A stretch of 57,471 nt of DNA from Mycobacteriales bacterium (GCA_030697205.1 JAUYQP010000052.1:91867-149337), one strand, 5' to 3'. Shown: positions 23,793 through 31,759, counted from the first letter of the stretch. The notes: generated by a model not told the origin, from the letters alone. Translations and numbers: made by a program.

Positions 23793-24323
23793 TTGGCCAC
23801 CGACACCTACGCCGTCCTCGCGACCAACCGCGGCGACATCCGCGTCCAGCTCTTCCCGAACCACGCCCCGGCGACGGTGAAGAACTTCGTCGGCCTCGCC
23901 GACGGCTCCGGTGAGTGGACCGACCCGAAGACCGGCAAGAAGGGCGAGGGCTCGCTCTACGCCGGGACCGTCTTCCACCGCGTCATCAGCGGCTTCATGA
24001 TCCAGGGCGGCGACCCGCTCGGCACCGGCACCGGCGGCCCCGGCTACCGCTTCAAGGACGAGATCCACCCGGAGCTGCAGTTCTCCAAGCCCTACCTGCT
24101 CGCGATGGCCAACGCCGGCCCCGGCACCAACGGCTCGCAGTTCTTCGTCACCGTCACCCCGACGCCGCACCTCAACGGCAAGCACACGATCTTCGGTGAG
24201 GTCGCCGACCAGGCGTCGCGCGACATCGTCGACGCGATCGCGACGACCGCCACCGGCCGCATGGACCGCCCGCTCGAGGACGTCGTCATCACGAGCATCA
24301 CCGTGGAAGAGGTCTCGAGCTGA
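23793..24323 (+). CDS. ppiA: Peptidyl-prolyl cis-trans isomerase, cyclophilin type
   Basis: 176 residues, a single cyclophilin domain that isomerises X-Pro bonds. Visible: VFHRVISGFMIQGGDP (catalytic Arg), GPGTNGSQFFVT and HLNGKHTIFGEV. No signal peptide, so probably cytoplasmic. The start is a TTG at 23793, giving MATDTYAVLATNRGD as in actinobacterial homologues, with GAAAGAGG at 23776-23783 as ribosome-binding site. It matches Rv0009 in position. Its stop overlaps the probable start of the rhomboid gene. Confidence 0.95.
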   Translation: MATDTYAVLATNRGDIRVQLFPNHAPATVKNFVGLADGSGEWTDPKTGKKGEGSLYAGTVFHRVISGFMIQGGDPLGTGTGGPGYRFKDEIHPELQFSKPYLLAMANAGPGTNGSQFFVTVTPTPHLNGKHTIFGEVADQASRDIVDAIATTATGRMDRPLEDVVITSITVEEVSS

Positions 24324-25186
24324 CCGAGGCCTCTGGGTCGAGCGCCTCCCCGGAGGCGCCACCCACCTGCTACCGCCATGCGGACCGTGAGACCTACGTC
24401 CGGTGCACCCGGTGCGAGCGGCCGATCTGCCCGGAGTGCATGGTCGCGGCGTCGGTCGGCTTCCAGTGCCCGGAGTGCGTCAAGGAGGGCGGCAAGGGCG
24501 TGCGCGAGGCGCGCACGACCTACGGCGGTCGGATCACCGGTGACGCCAGCCGGGTCTCGCTGACGCTCATCGTCGTCAACGTCGTGGTCTACCTCGCCGG
24601 TCTCGGCGCGGGATCGACCCTGATCCGCGACTTCGCCGACCAGCCGCTGTTCGTGGCGATCGACGGCGAGTACTACCGGCTGATCACCAGCGCGTTCCTG
24701 CACGCGGGCACCCTGCACCTGTTGGTCAACATGTTCGCCCTGTCGCAGGTCGGGCCGGTCCTCGAGGCCGCGCTGGGTCGGGTGCGCTTCCTCGCGCTCT
24801 ACCTGCTGGCGGCGCTCGGCGGGTCGGCGATGTCGATGGTGCTGTCGGAGCCGACGTCGTTCGGCGTCGGCGCGTCCGGGGCGATCTTCGGGCTGTTCGG
24901 GGCCTTCTACGTCGTGCTGCGCACGCAGGGCCGTGACACGAGCAGCATCACGACCCTGCTGATCATCAACACCGTGATCGGCTTCCTGCCCGGGCTCAAC
25001 ATCGACTGGCGCGCGCACCTCGGCGGCCTCATCACCGGCGCCGTCGTGGCCGCGGCCTACGTCTACGTCCCTCGCGGGCCGCGCCGGGGTCAGCTGCAGG
25101 CGCTGGCCTGCGTCGCGGTGCTGGCCGTCATCGTGGTGACCGTGCTGGCTCGCTCGGCGGCCCTGCGCGCCGCCTTCGGAGCCTAA
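24320..25186 (+). CDS. Rhomboid family intramembrane serine protease with N-terminal zinc-ribbon
   Basis: Cleaves membrane proteins within or near a transmembrane segment. The C-terminal 200 residues hold several membrane helices with HLLVNMFALSQVG, catalytic Ser in GVGASGAIFGLFGAF and catalytic His in DWRAHLGGLITG. The N-terminus has CYRH, CTRC, CPEC and CPEC pairs, the zinc-ribbon/B-box common in actinobacterial rhomboids. To include it, translation must start at CTG 24320 (288 residues): there is no ATG, GTG or TTG in frame between there and the first Cys. ATG 24440 would lose the first six metal ligands. The CTG overlaps the ppiA stop (CTGA), suggesting coupled initiation. Confidence 0.88.
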   Translation: MTEASGSSASPEAPPTCYRHADRETYVRCTRCERPICPECMVAASVGFQCPECVKEGGKGVREARTTYGGRITGDASRVSLTLIVVNVVVYLAGLGAGSTLIRDFADQPLFVAIDGEYYRLITSAFLHAGTLHLLVNMFALSQVGPVLEAALGRVRFLALYLLAALGGSAMSMVLSEPTSFGVGASGAIFGLFGAFYVVLRTQGRDTSSITTLLIINTVIGFLPGLNIDWRAHLGGLITGAVVAAAYVYVPRGPRRGQLQALACVAVLAVIVVTVLARSAALRAAFGA

Positions 25187-25220
25187 CGGCCCCGCAGCGA
25201 CTGTCCCCGAGCGTCGGGGC

Positions 25221-25341
25221 CGCGTCTCGGTCAGTCGGGGTCGCCAGGGCGACCACTCTGACCCGAGACGCCACGCGAGCGCCGCGGCCACCCGCGTCTC
25301 GGTCAGTCGGGGTCGCCAGAGCGACCACTCTGACCCGAGAC
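25221..25341. repeat. Two direct copies of a 49-bp hairpin-forming element
   Basis: Copies at 25221-25269 and 25293-25341 begin CGCGTCTCGGTCAGTCGGGG and end ACTCTGACCCGAGAC, with one internal difference (AGGGCG or AGAGCG). Each is an imperfect inverted repeat: GTCTCGG pairs with CCGAGAC at the ends and GGTCGCC with GGCGACC-like bases at the centre. They lie between convergent genes, so they may act as a double bidirectional terminator. Confidence 0.75.
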
Positions 25342-25358
25342 AGCGGGTGGGGGTGCGG

Positions 25359-25844
25359 TCAGGGGGTCGGGAGCTGGCAGGCGGCGTCGAGGCCGAAGAC
25401 GTGGTTGAGCCGGCCGAACGCGAGCCACGATCCGAGGCACATCGACAGCTCGACCTGCTCGACCTGGGAGTAGTGGGCACCGAACCGCGCCCAGAAGTCC
25501 TCGTCGCCGTCGAGGGACAGGTGGTCGAGGGCGAAGCGCTCGGCGTACTCCGCCGCGAGGCGGGTGCGGTCGTCGAAGGCGTCAGCGGTCCGCCAGTCCG
25601 TCACCGCGTCGAGGAAGCCGTCCTCGACGACCTCTCCGTCGCGTTCGGTGCGCCAGCCGAGGCAGAACTGGCAGCCGTTGACCTGCGCGATCCGCAACCG
25701 GGCCGCCTCGAACTCGCGCAGGCCCAGGGTCGACCGCTCGTAGACCGCCGCGCTGAAGGCCGTCGCGGCCGCGCCGATGCCGGGGACCATCGGGCCCCAG
25801 ACGTGCATGACCGGGTGCTGCCCGGCGGGGACGTCGACCCTCAT
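25359..25844 (-). CDS. Carboxymuconolactone decarboxylase / AhpD-like protein
   Basis: 161 residues from ATG 25844. The all-helical AhpD-like fold is marked by the redox CxxC in QVNGCQFCLGWRTE, followed by the helices RLAAEYAERFALDH and VEQVELSMCLGSWLAFGRLN. Family members are alkylhydroperoxidase-type redox proteins or decarboxylases; the CxxC favours peroxidase-like redox activity, but the substrate cannot be read from sequence. The ATG overlaps the stop of the upstream dehydrogenase-like gene (ATGA), so the two probably work together, perhaps in a catabolic or steroid-like route. Confidence 0.85.
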   Translation of the reverse strand: MRVDVPAGQHPVMHVWGPMVPGIGAAATAFSAAVYERSTLGLREFEAARLRIAQVNGCQFCLGWRTERDGEVVEDGFLDAVTDWRTADAFDDRTRLAAEYAERFALDHLSLDGDEDFWARFGAHYSQVEQVELSMCLGSWLAFGRLNHVFGLDAACQLPTP

Positions 25845-26920
25845 GCGCGGACCCCCAGCCGGCCGACGGCCGGTGACAGCGGCACGTCGAGCGCGTCGTA
25901 GACCCCCGGGCCGGCGGAGCGCAGCCACGGGACGGCGTTGACGAGCCGGTTGGCCGCGGTCGCGTTGCCGCCGGCCGCGCTGTTGCCCACGCCGGACGGG
26001 TCGCGGTCGGCCTCGTCGGTCGCTTCGATGGTGACGACCAGCCGCGGGCTGCCCTCGAGCACCACCCGGTGGGCCCCCTTCGCGCCGCTGTCCGGTGCCG
26101 GCCAGTCCGGCGCGACCGAGCCGTCGATGCGGGTCACGTGCTCGACGACGATGACCGCCTCGCCACCGCTCCAGCCCTGCACCTCGAAGCGCAACCCGCC
26201 CTGCGTGCCCGCCTCGAACAGCCCCATCTCGTTGGTGACGTCAGCCTCCAACGCCCGGCGCTCGACGGTCTCGCGGACCTCGTCGAGCTGCACCCCGAGC
26301 GCCCGGGCGAGCATCCGCACCTGACCGCCCCAGATCATCGTCGGGACGCCCGGCAGCACCATCACCGGCACCTGGTCCATCGGCCCGCCCATGCCGACCG
26401 ACCCGCGCACGGCCTCGGGTGCGTCGTAGGTCGAGTAGTCGAACAGCTCCTGGCAGCGGATCTGGGTGAGCGAGCCGGCGAGGCCGGACAGCAGCAGCGG
26501 CAGGACGTCGTTGCCCCAGCCCGGGTCGATGCCGGAGACGAGCAGCGCCCCACCGCCCTCCTTCGCCGCGCTCTCGACGGCCTCGCGGGTCGCCGGGTCG
26601 GCACCGCGCGGGTCGTAGAGGGCGTAGACGCTCGGCGTCACCACGACGCAGCCGGCGCGCAGCGCGGCGCACAGGTCGGCGAGCGCGTCGTCAGGCCGCA
26701 GGTCACCGGACGCCGCGTAGACGACCGCGTCGACGCCGGTCAGGTCCGGCTCCGGGGCCGCGACGACGCCGAGCGGAGCGGTCCCCGCGATCGTCCCGGC
26801 GTCCTGGCCCGCCCGACTCCGCGACACCACCCCGACGAGCTCGAGCCCGGGGTGCGCGACCACCGCCCGGATCCCCGCGCGCCCCATGTTGCCCGTCCCC
26901 CACACGACCGTGCGGATCAC
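25841..26920 (-). CDS. Dihydrodipicolinate reductase-like NAD(P)-dependent oxidoreductase
   Basis: 359 residues. N-terminal Rossmann fold VVWGTGNMGRAGIRAV, then VDAVVYAASGDLRPDD and VSGIDPGWGNDVLPLLLSG, typical of the DapB-like family that includes 2,4-diaminopentanoate dehydrogenase and many uncharacterised actinobacterial proteins. It is longer than lysine-pathway DapB (about 250) and lacks its signature, so it is not lysine biosynthesis. Start at 26920 lies 1 nt after the stop of the PH-domain gene; its stop overlaps the AhpD-like gene, forming a three-gene minus-strand unit. Substrate unknown. Confidence 0.8.
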   Translation of the reverse strand: MIRTVVWGTGNMGRAGIRAVVAHPGLELVGVVSRSRAGQDAGTIAGTAPLGVVAAPEPDLTGVDAVVYAASGDLRPDDALADLCAALRAGCVVVTPSVYALYDPRGADPATREAVESAAKEGGGALLVSGIDPGWGNDVLPLLLSGLAGSLTQIRCQELFDYSTYDAPEAVRGSVGMGGPMDQVPVMVLPGVPTMIWGGQVRMLARALGVQLDEVRETVERRALEADVTNEMGLFEAGTQGGLRFEVQGWSGGEAVIVVEHVTRIDGSVAPDWPAPDSGAKGAHRVVLEGSPRLVVTIEATDEADRDPSGVGNSAAGGNATAANRLVNAVPWLRSAGPGVYDALDVPLSPAVGRLGVRA

Positions 26921-26921
26921 G

Positions 26922-27374
26922 TCACCCTCCCCAGCGCGCCCGGTGCGCCTCCAGAGCCTCCACGACGTCGGCCGGGTGCTGCCCGAGCCTGGTCCCGCTC
27001 AGTGCGACGACCCTGTGGCCGGTGTCGACCTCGAGCACGGGCGTCCGCCGGTCCTTGACGACCCGCACCCGCTCGACCTCGCCCCACGGGACCCGCACCC
27101 GCCGCGCGCCGTCGAGCACGTCGAGGCCCTCGCCGTCGGCGCGCAGCAGCGGCCCGCAGATCAGGTCGCGTACGACGAAAGCCGCTGCGCCGAGCAGCAC
27201 CGGCACGACGAGCAGGCGTCCGCCGGTGTCGCTCACGACGAGCGCCGCGACGGCGACGAGGCCGGCCAGGCCGGCCAGGGCGGTGATCCGGCGGGGCGGG
27301 TCGACCCGCAGCTCGCCCGGGTGGGCCCCCGGACCCTCGTGGTCGGCGCTCGACACCGGCTCGGGTCCGCTCAT
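26922..27374 (-). CDS. PH-domain (bPH) membrane protein
   Basis: 150 residues. A hydrophilic N-terminus is followed by two hydrophobic helices (ALAGLAGLVAVAALVV and LLVVPVLLGAAAFVV), then a soluble bacterial PH-like domain with LLRADGEGLDVLDGARRVRVPWGEVERVRV, LEVDTGHRVVALSGTRL and a C-terminal helix. Proteins of this build (often annotated PH domain-containing) lie close to crgA in several actinobacteria. The role is unknown; it may scaffold at the membrane. It is first in a tight unit with the two downstream enzymes. Confidence 0.75.
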   Translation of the reverse strand: MSGPEPVSSADHEGPGAHPGELRVDPPRRITALAGLAGLVAVAALVVSDTGGRLLVVPVLLGAAAFVVRDLICGPLLRADGEGLDVLDGARRVRVPWGEVERVRVVKDRRTPVLEVDTGHRVVALSGTRLGQHPADVVEALEAHRARWGG

Positions 27375-27557
27375 GGAACCAGCCTGCCAGCCGATGGATC
27401 ATCCACAGTGTGGACAACCCCTGGGGGTAACCACACCGTTGTAGTTCGCCGGCCGCCGTATGGCCGCCGCATGGCCGCCGCATGGCCAACGCCCGGCCCG
27501 CGCCGCCCCCGCGCCTGCGTCCGCGTCCGCGTCCGCCGCGCCCGCGGCCCCGTCCAG

Positions 27558-27607
27558 GGATGTGGCGATCATGCGCGCTGGGTCAGTGGGCACTGATCGC
27601 CACATCC
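27558..27607. repeat. Palindromic repeat unit, copy 1
   Basis: GGATGTGGCGATCA (27558-27571) pairs perfectly over 14 bp with TGATCGCCACATCC (27594-27607) around a 22-nt loop. A near-copy with the same loop size follows 86 bp later. Downstream of crgA on the minus strand, so it may end that transcript. Confidence 0.75.
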
Positions 27608-27643
27608 GGGTGGCGCTGAGGACCGTGGCGTCCGCCCTCGAGA

Positions 27644-27693
27644 GGAAGTGGCGATCACGCGCGCGGTGACGCCCGTCGTTGATCGCCACATCC
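27644..27693. repeat. Palindromic repeat unit, copy 2
   Basis: GGAAGTGGCGATCA (27644-27657) pairs with TGATCGCCACATCC (27680-27693), 13 of 14 positions, again with a 22-nt loop. The loop sequence differs from copy 1 while the stem is conserved, which suggests selection on the stem or a REP-like mobile element. Confidence 0.75.
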
Positions 27694-27771
27694 ACGCCGT
27701 GGGTGTGGGCTCGACGGTCAGGGCTCGTACGGCGACCGCACGACCGGTGCGCGGTCAGCGTGACCGGACGG

Positions 27772-28041
27772 TCAGCGCCACTGGGTCGACAGGCCGAAGC
27801 CCGCGATGATGAAGCCGAAGCCGGCCAGCAGGTTGCCGTTGCTCCAGTCCTCGATGACCGGGATCCCGATCATGTCGCCCTGGGTGAGGTAGAAGACGAC
27901 CAGCCAGAGGATCCCGATCCCGAACAGCGTGAGCATGAGCGGCGCGAGCCAGACCGGGCTCGGCTTCTTCTTGCGCGCGGAGGAGCCCGGGGTCGGCGGA
28001 GGCGTGTAGACGGCCTTCTTCCGCTTCTTCGACTCGGGCAC
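27772..28041 (-). CDS. crgA: Cell division protein CrgA
   Basis: 89 residues. CrgA is a small two-helix membrane protein of actinobacteria that links the Z-ring to septal wall synthesis (contacts FtsZ, FtsQ, FtsI and CwsA in mycobacteria) and inhibits septation when overproduced in Streptomyces. Seen: lysine-rich N-terminus MPESKKRKK, first helix WLAPLMLTLFGIGILWLVVFYL, a loop with WSNGN, and second helix LLAGFGFIIAGFGLSTQWR. The length and the GFGLSTQWR end match the family. It is divergent from the DUF881 gene, 50 bp away. Confidence 0.95.
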   Translation of the reverse strand: MPESKKRKKAVYTPPPTPGSSARKKKPSPVWLAPLMLTLFGIGILWLVVFYLTQGDMIGIPVIEDWSNGNLLAGFGFIIAGFGLSTQWR

Positions 28042-28091
28042 GGTGTCTCCAGGTGGTGTCGTCGGGTCGCTGTCGCGGTTAGCGTAACGGG

Positions 28092-28892
28092 GTGAGCACT
28101 CCGAGCGCCGAGCCGACCGGGGTCGGTGCTGAGGTCGGCGCCGAGGTCGGTGCCGCCGACGGGTCGCCGTCGGGCCGCCGGGCGGCGTACCGCGTGCTGG
28201 TCCCGGTGACCGCGCTCGGCGCCGGGCTGCTCTTCGCGCTGTCGGCCTCGACGGCGCAGGGCACCGACCTGCGGGCCGAGCGCCAGGAGGTCGCCGGGCT
28301 CATCGGGGAGCAGGAGCGCGACGTCGAGCAGCTCGAGGCGCAGGCGCGGGCGCTGCGCCAGGAGGTGGCCGCCCAGACCGGGTCCGCGGCGGCGGGTGAC
28401 GGCCGGGTGCAGGCCGAGCAGGACCGGGCGGCCGCGCTGGCCGGTGCGGCGGGGCTCACGGAGGTGACCGGCCCGGGGCTGCGGGTCAGCCTCGACGACG
28501 CGCCCCGACCGGAGGGCGGCCAGGCGGCGAGTGACAACCCCGACGACCTCGTCGTGCACCAGCAGGACCTGCAAGCCGTCGTCAACGCGCTGTGGGCCGG
28601 CGGCGCCGACGCGATGACGCTGATGGGCCAGCGGATCGTGTCGACCAGCGCGGTCCGCTGCGTCGGCAACACCGTCGTCCTGCACGGCCAGGTCTACGGC
28701 CCGCCCTTCGTCGTCGAGGCGATCGGCGAGCCGGCCACCCTGCGCGATGCCCTCGACGCCGCGCCGGGCGTCGACTTCTTCCGGACCTTCGTCGACCGCT
28801 TCGGGCTGGGCTACGCCGTGAGCTCGCAGGGCTCGCTGACCCTCCCGGCGTACGACGGGACGCTCGACCTGCCCGCAGTGACCCGCTCGTGA
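28092..28892 (+). CDS. DUF881 family membrane-anchored coiled-coil protein
   Basis: 266 residues from GTG 28092. One N-terminal membrane helix (about residues 32-52), a coiled-coil (about 60-110, rich in Glu/Gln/Arg) and the DUF881 domain with TGPGLRVSLDDA, DDLVVHQQDLQAVVNALWAGGADAM and a C-terminal strand region. Such proteins occur near division genes in Gram-positives and are thought to be extracytoplasmic scaffolds; the exact role is unknown. Its stop overlaps the GTG of the sortase gene (GTGA), giving a coupled operon. Confidence 0.88.
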   Translation: MSTPSAEPTGVGAEVGAEVGAADGSPSGRRAAYRVLVPVTALGAGLLFALSASTAQGTDLRAERQEVAGLIGEQERDVEQLEAQARALRQEVAAQTGSAAAGDGRVQAEQDRAAALAGAAGLTEVTGPGLRVSLDDAPRPEGGQAASDNPDDLVVHQQDLQAVVNALWAGGADAMTLMGQRIVSTSAVRCVGNTVVLHGQVYGPPFVVEAIGEPATLRDALDAAPGVDFFRTFVDRFGLGYAVSSQGSLTLPAYDGTLDLPAVTRS

Positions 28893-29596
28893 GCCCTATG
28901 AACGACGCCCTGCGCACCCTCGCGCGCGGTCTCGGCCAGGTGCTGATCACCCTCGGCCTGGTCGTGCTGCTCTTCGTCGTCTACGAGCTGAAGGTCACCA
29001 ACCTCTACACCGGCCAGCAGCAGTCGGCGCTGGCCGACGACATCGAGGCCGACTGGAGGGCCGGACCGCCGACTCCCCAGCGTCCGAGCTCCGGCGGGAC
29101 CGACGGCTACCCGGACATCCCGCTCGGTCGCGGCTTCGCCAAGATCTACATCCCCGAGCTCGGTCGCGACTACGTCAAGGTCGTCGTCGAGGGCGTCGGC
29201 ACCACCAACCTCAAGAAGGGCCCCGGTCACTACCCGAAGACCGCGCGCCCCGGCGAGAAGGGCAACGTCGTCATCGCCGGCCACCGCACCACCTACGGCG
29301 CGCCGTTCCACCGCGTCGACGAGCTCGAGGCGGGGGACGCGATCGTGCTGGAGACCGCCGACGTGTGGTTCACCTACCGGGTCCGCAGCCAGGAGGTCGT
29401 CCCGCCGACCCGCATCGAGGTGACCTACCCCGTGCCCTACCGCGAGGGCGTCGCGCCGACGGAGCGGCTGCTCACGCTGACGACCTGCAACCCGAAGTTC
29501 TCCGCCCGCACCCGGCTCATCGTCTACGCGGTGCTCGAGAAGCAGCAGGCCAAGTCCCAGGGCCGGCCGGCCGCCCTCGCGGAAGCAGCGACCTGA
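28889..29596 (+). CDS. Class E sortase
   Basis: 235 residues if GTG 28889 is used (4-nt overlap with the DUF881 stop); ATG 28898 is an alternative three codons in. One N-terminal helix (VLITLGLVVLLFVVYEL), then the sortase beta-barrel with IPLGRGFAKIYIPELG, catalytic His in VVIAGHRTTYGAPF, catalytic Cys in LLTLTTCNPKFSARTRL and the downstream Arg. The TLTTC plus NPKFSARTR pattern is typical of class E sortases of high-GC actinobacteria, which prefer LAXTG. No LAXTG substrate was noticed in this window. Confidence 0.93.
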   Translation: MSPMNDALRTLARGLGQVLITLGLVVLLFVVYELKVTNLYTGQQQSALADDIEADWRAGPPTPQRPSSGGTDGYPDIPLGRGFAKIYIPELGRDYVKVVVEGVGTTNLKKGPGHYPKTARPGEKGNVVIAGHRTTYGAPFHRVDELEAGDAIVLETADVWFTYRVRSQEVVPPTRIEVTYPVPYREGVAPTERLLTLTTCNPKFSARTRLIVYAVLEKQQAKSQGRPAALAEAAT

Positions 29597-29754
29597 TGTA
29601 CGTCTGGCTGTGGCGCCACCTGCCAGGTGGCCTGTGGGGCAAGCTCGTGCTGTCCGCGCTGATGATCGCGTCGGTCTGCGCGCTGCTGCTGTTCGTCGTC
29701 TTCCCGGAGGTGGAGCCGCTGCTGCCCTTCTCCGACGTCACCGTCGACGAGTAG
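29596..29754 (+). CDS. Small conserved membrane protein (52 residues)
   Basis: Starts MYVWLWRHLPGGLWGKL, then one helix (LSALMIASVCALLLFVVFP) and a short acidic end EPLLPFSDVTVDE. This build is conserved directly after sortase E in actinobacteria. ATG 29596 overlaps the sortase stop by 1 nt (TGATG). No function is known; being coupled to the sortase, it may help it in the membrane. Confidence 0.85.
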   Translation: MYVWLWRHLPGGLWGKLVLSALMIASVCALLLFVVFPEVEPLLPFSDVTVDE

Positions 29755-29797
29755 CGCCGGGCGATCGGACGTACGGCTGCGTGAGAGGCTCGTCGGC

Positions 29798-31759
29798 GTG
29801 GCGAGCACCCCTGCGAACAAGACCCCTGCCCCGGCCAAGAAGGCCCCGGCCAAGAAGGCTGCCGTGACCGAGAAGGCGCCGGCGAAGAAGGCCCCGGCCA
29901 AGGCCCCAGCCGCGAAGGCGCCCGCGAAGAAAGCCCCGGCGAAGAGGGCGCCCGCTCTGCGCAAAGCGGCTGCCAGGACGACCCCCTCGTCGTACGACGA
30001 GAGGCCCTGGCTCGCGAGCTATCCCGAGGGCGTGCCAGCCGACTACGACTTCCCGGACGTCCCGCTGACCCGGCTGCTCGACGACGCCGCGAGCTCCTTC
30101 CCGACGGTGACCGCGCTCGCGTTCCTCGGCACCAAGATGAGCTACCGCGAGCTGCGCGAGCAGGTCGACCGCTTCGCCTCCGCGCTGCAGGGCCTCGGGG
30201 TGCAGCAGGGCGACCGGGTCGCGCTGGTGCTGCCGAACTGCCCGCAGAACGTCATCGCGTTCTTCGCGGCGCTGCGCCTCGGCGCGGTCGTGGTCGAGCA
30301 CAACCCGCTCTACACCGACGCCGAGCTGCGCCACCAGCTCGCCGACTGCGGCGCGAAGGTGGTGGTCTGCCTCGACCGGGTCTACGACGCGGTCGCGCGG
30401 GTCAAGGCCGACACCGCCGTGCAGCACGTCGTCGTGACGAGCATCGTCGACTACCTGCCGCTCGCGTCGCGGCTCAAGCTGCAGCTGCCGGTGAAGAAGG
30501 CCAAGCGGGCCAAGGCCGAGCTCTCGGCGGCGCTCCCCAAGGGCGCGCAGGTCAAGAGCTTCACCGCGCTCCTCAAGGCCAACTCCCTGCCGGCCCGGCA
30601 GGCGACGCTCGACCCGGCGACCGACCTCGCGCTGCTGCAGTACACCGGCGGCACGACCGGGCTGTCGAAGGGCGCCATGCTCACCCACCGCAACCTGGTG
30701 AGCAACGCCTACATGAACCGGCTGTGGGACACCCAGGCCACCGCCGGCAAGGAGGTCGTGCTCGGCGTCCTGCCGCTGTTCCACGCCTACGGCCTGACGG
30801 TCTGCATGACCTCGACGGTGCTGCTCGGCGGGACCCTGGTGCTGCTGCCGCGCTTCGACCTCGACCTCGTGCTCGCGGCGGTCGACGAGTGGAAGCCGAC
30901 GACGTTCCCGGGCGTCCCGCCCATCTACAAGGTGATCGCGGACAGCCCGAAGTCCAAGGACCACGACCTGCGCTCGATCCGGATCTGCGTGTCCGGCGCG
31001 ATGAAGCTGCCGGTCGAGGTGCAGGAAGAGTTCGAGGCGATGAGCGGCGCGCGGCTCGTCGAGGGCTACGGCATGACCGAGACCTCGCCGTCGACGCACT
31101 GCGGGCCGGTCACCGGCGAGCGACGCCCCGGCACGATCGGCCTGCCATTGCCGGGCACGCTGTGCCGCATCGTCGACCGCGACGACCCGACCCGCGAGGT
31201 GCCGGTCGGCGAGCCCGGCGAGCTCGCGATCGGCGGCCCGCAGGTGTTCTCTGGCTACTGGCAGCGCGACGACCTCGAGGGCGTCTTCACCGCTGACGGC
31301 TACGTCCTCACCGGTGACATCGCGGTCATGGACGCCGAGGGGTGGTTCTCGATCGTCGACCGCAAGAAGGAGCTCATCATCGCGGGCGGGTTCAACATCT
31401 ACCCGTCGGAGGTGGAGGAGGTCCTCTACGCGCTGCCCGGCGTCGCGGACTGCTGCGTCGTCGGCGTCCCCGACCGCTACCGCGGCGAGACGGTCAAGGC
31501 CTTCGTCGTGACGGCGCCCGGTGCCAGCCTCACCGAGGACGACGTGATCGCCCACTGCGCGGGGTCCTTGACGGCGTACAAGGTCCCGAAGCTCGTGGAG
31601 TTCCGCGACGCGCTGCCGCGCACGGTGGTCGGCAAGGTGCTGCGCCGGGTGCTCGTCGAGGAGGAGCGGGTGGCCGCTGATCAGAGGGCGGCCGCGGATC
31701 CCAAGCCCGCGTCGGTGCCGAGCGGTGCCCCGCAGGCTCGGCCCCCGGCGAAGCCGTGA
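29798..31759 (+). CDS. AMP-dependent acyl-CoA synthetase/ligase with histone-like N-terminal tail
   Basis: 653 residues from GTG 29798. Activates a carboxylic acid, probably a fatty acid, with ATP to an acyl-adenylate and then a CoA thioester. Motifs: YTGGTTGLSKGAMLTHRN (P-loop), GYGMTETSPSTHCGP, TGDIAVMDAEGWF, DRKKELIIAGGFNIYPSEVEE and the C-terminal catalytic Lys in RTVVGKVLRR, so both subdomains are complete. Residues 1-62 are a repetitive Lys/Ala/Pro tail with KKAPAKK and PAKAPA units, like histone H1 or mycobacterial HU tails, not normally found in FadD proteins. The stop overlaps the start of the amidotransferase gene (GTGA). Confidence 0.9.
   Translation: MASTPANKTPAPAKKAPAKKAAVTEKAPAKKAPAKAPAAKAPAKKAPAKRAPALRKAAARTTPSSYDERPWLASYPEGVPADYDFPDVPLTRLLDDAASSFPTVTALAFLGTKMSYRELREQVDRFASALQGLGVQQGDRVALVLPNCPQNVIAFFAALRLGAVVVEHNPLYTDAELRHQLADCGAKVVVCLDRVYDAVARVKADTAVQHVVVTSIVDYLPLASRLKLQLPVKKAKRAKAELSAALPKGAQVKSFTALLKANSLPARQATLDPATDLALLQYTGGTTGLSKGAMLTHRNLVSNAYMNRLWDTQATAGKEVVLGVLPLFHAYGLTVCMTSTVLLGGTLVLLPRFDLDLVLAAVDEWKPTTFPGVPPIYKVIADSPKSKDHDLRSIRICVSGAMKLPVEVQEEFEAMSGARLVEGYGMTETSPSTHCGPVTGERRPGTIGLPLPGTLCRIVDRDDPTREVPVGEPGELAIGGPQVFSGYWQRDDLEGVFTADGYVLTGDIAVMDAEGWFSIVDRKKELIIAGGFNIYPSEVEEVLYALPGVADCCVVGVPDRYRGETVKAFVVTAPGASLTEDDVIAHCAGSLTAYKVPKLVEFRDALPRTVVGKVLRRVLVEEERVAADQRAAADPKPASVPSGAPQARPPAKP

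Larger units (their letters stand above)
27375..27771. other. Gene-free region with GCCGCATGG tandem and palindromic repeats
   Basis: A 397-bp gap between the PH-domain gene start and the crgA 3' end. It contains about three tandem copies of TGGCCGCCGCA around 27459-27484, low-complexity C/G-rich DNA to about 27550, and two matched hairpin units listed separately. Two DnaA-box-like words (TCATCCACA at 27399-27407 and TGTGGACAA at 27409-27417) lie back to back just upstream of the PH-domain gene. No convincing coding potential is seen. Confidence 0.55.
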
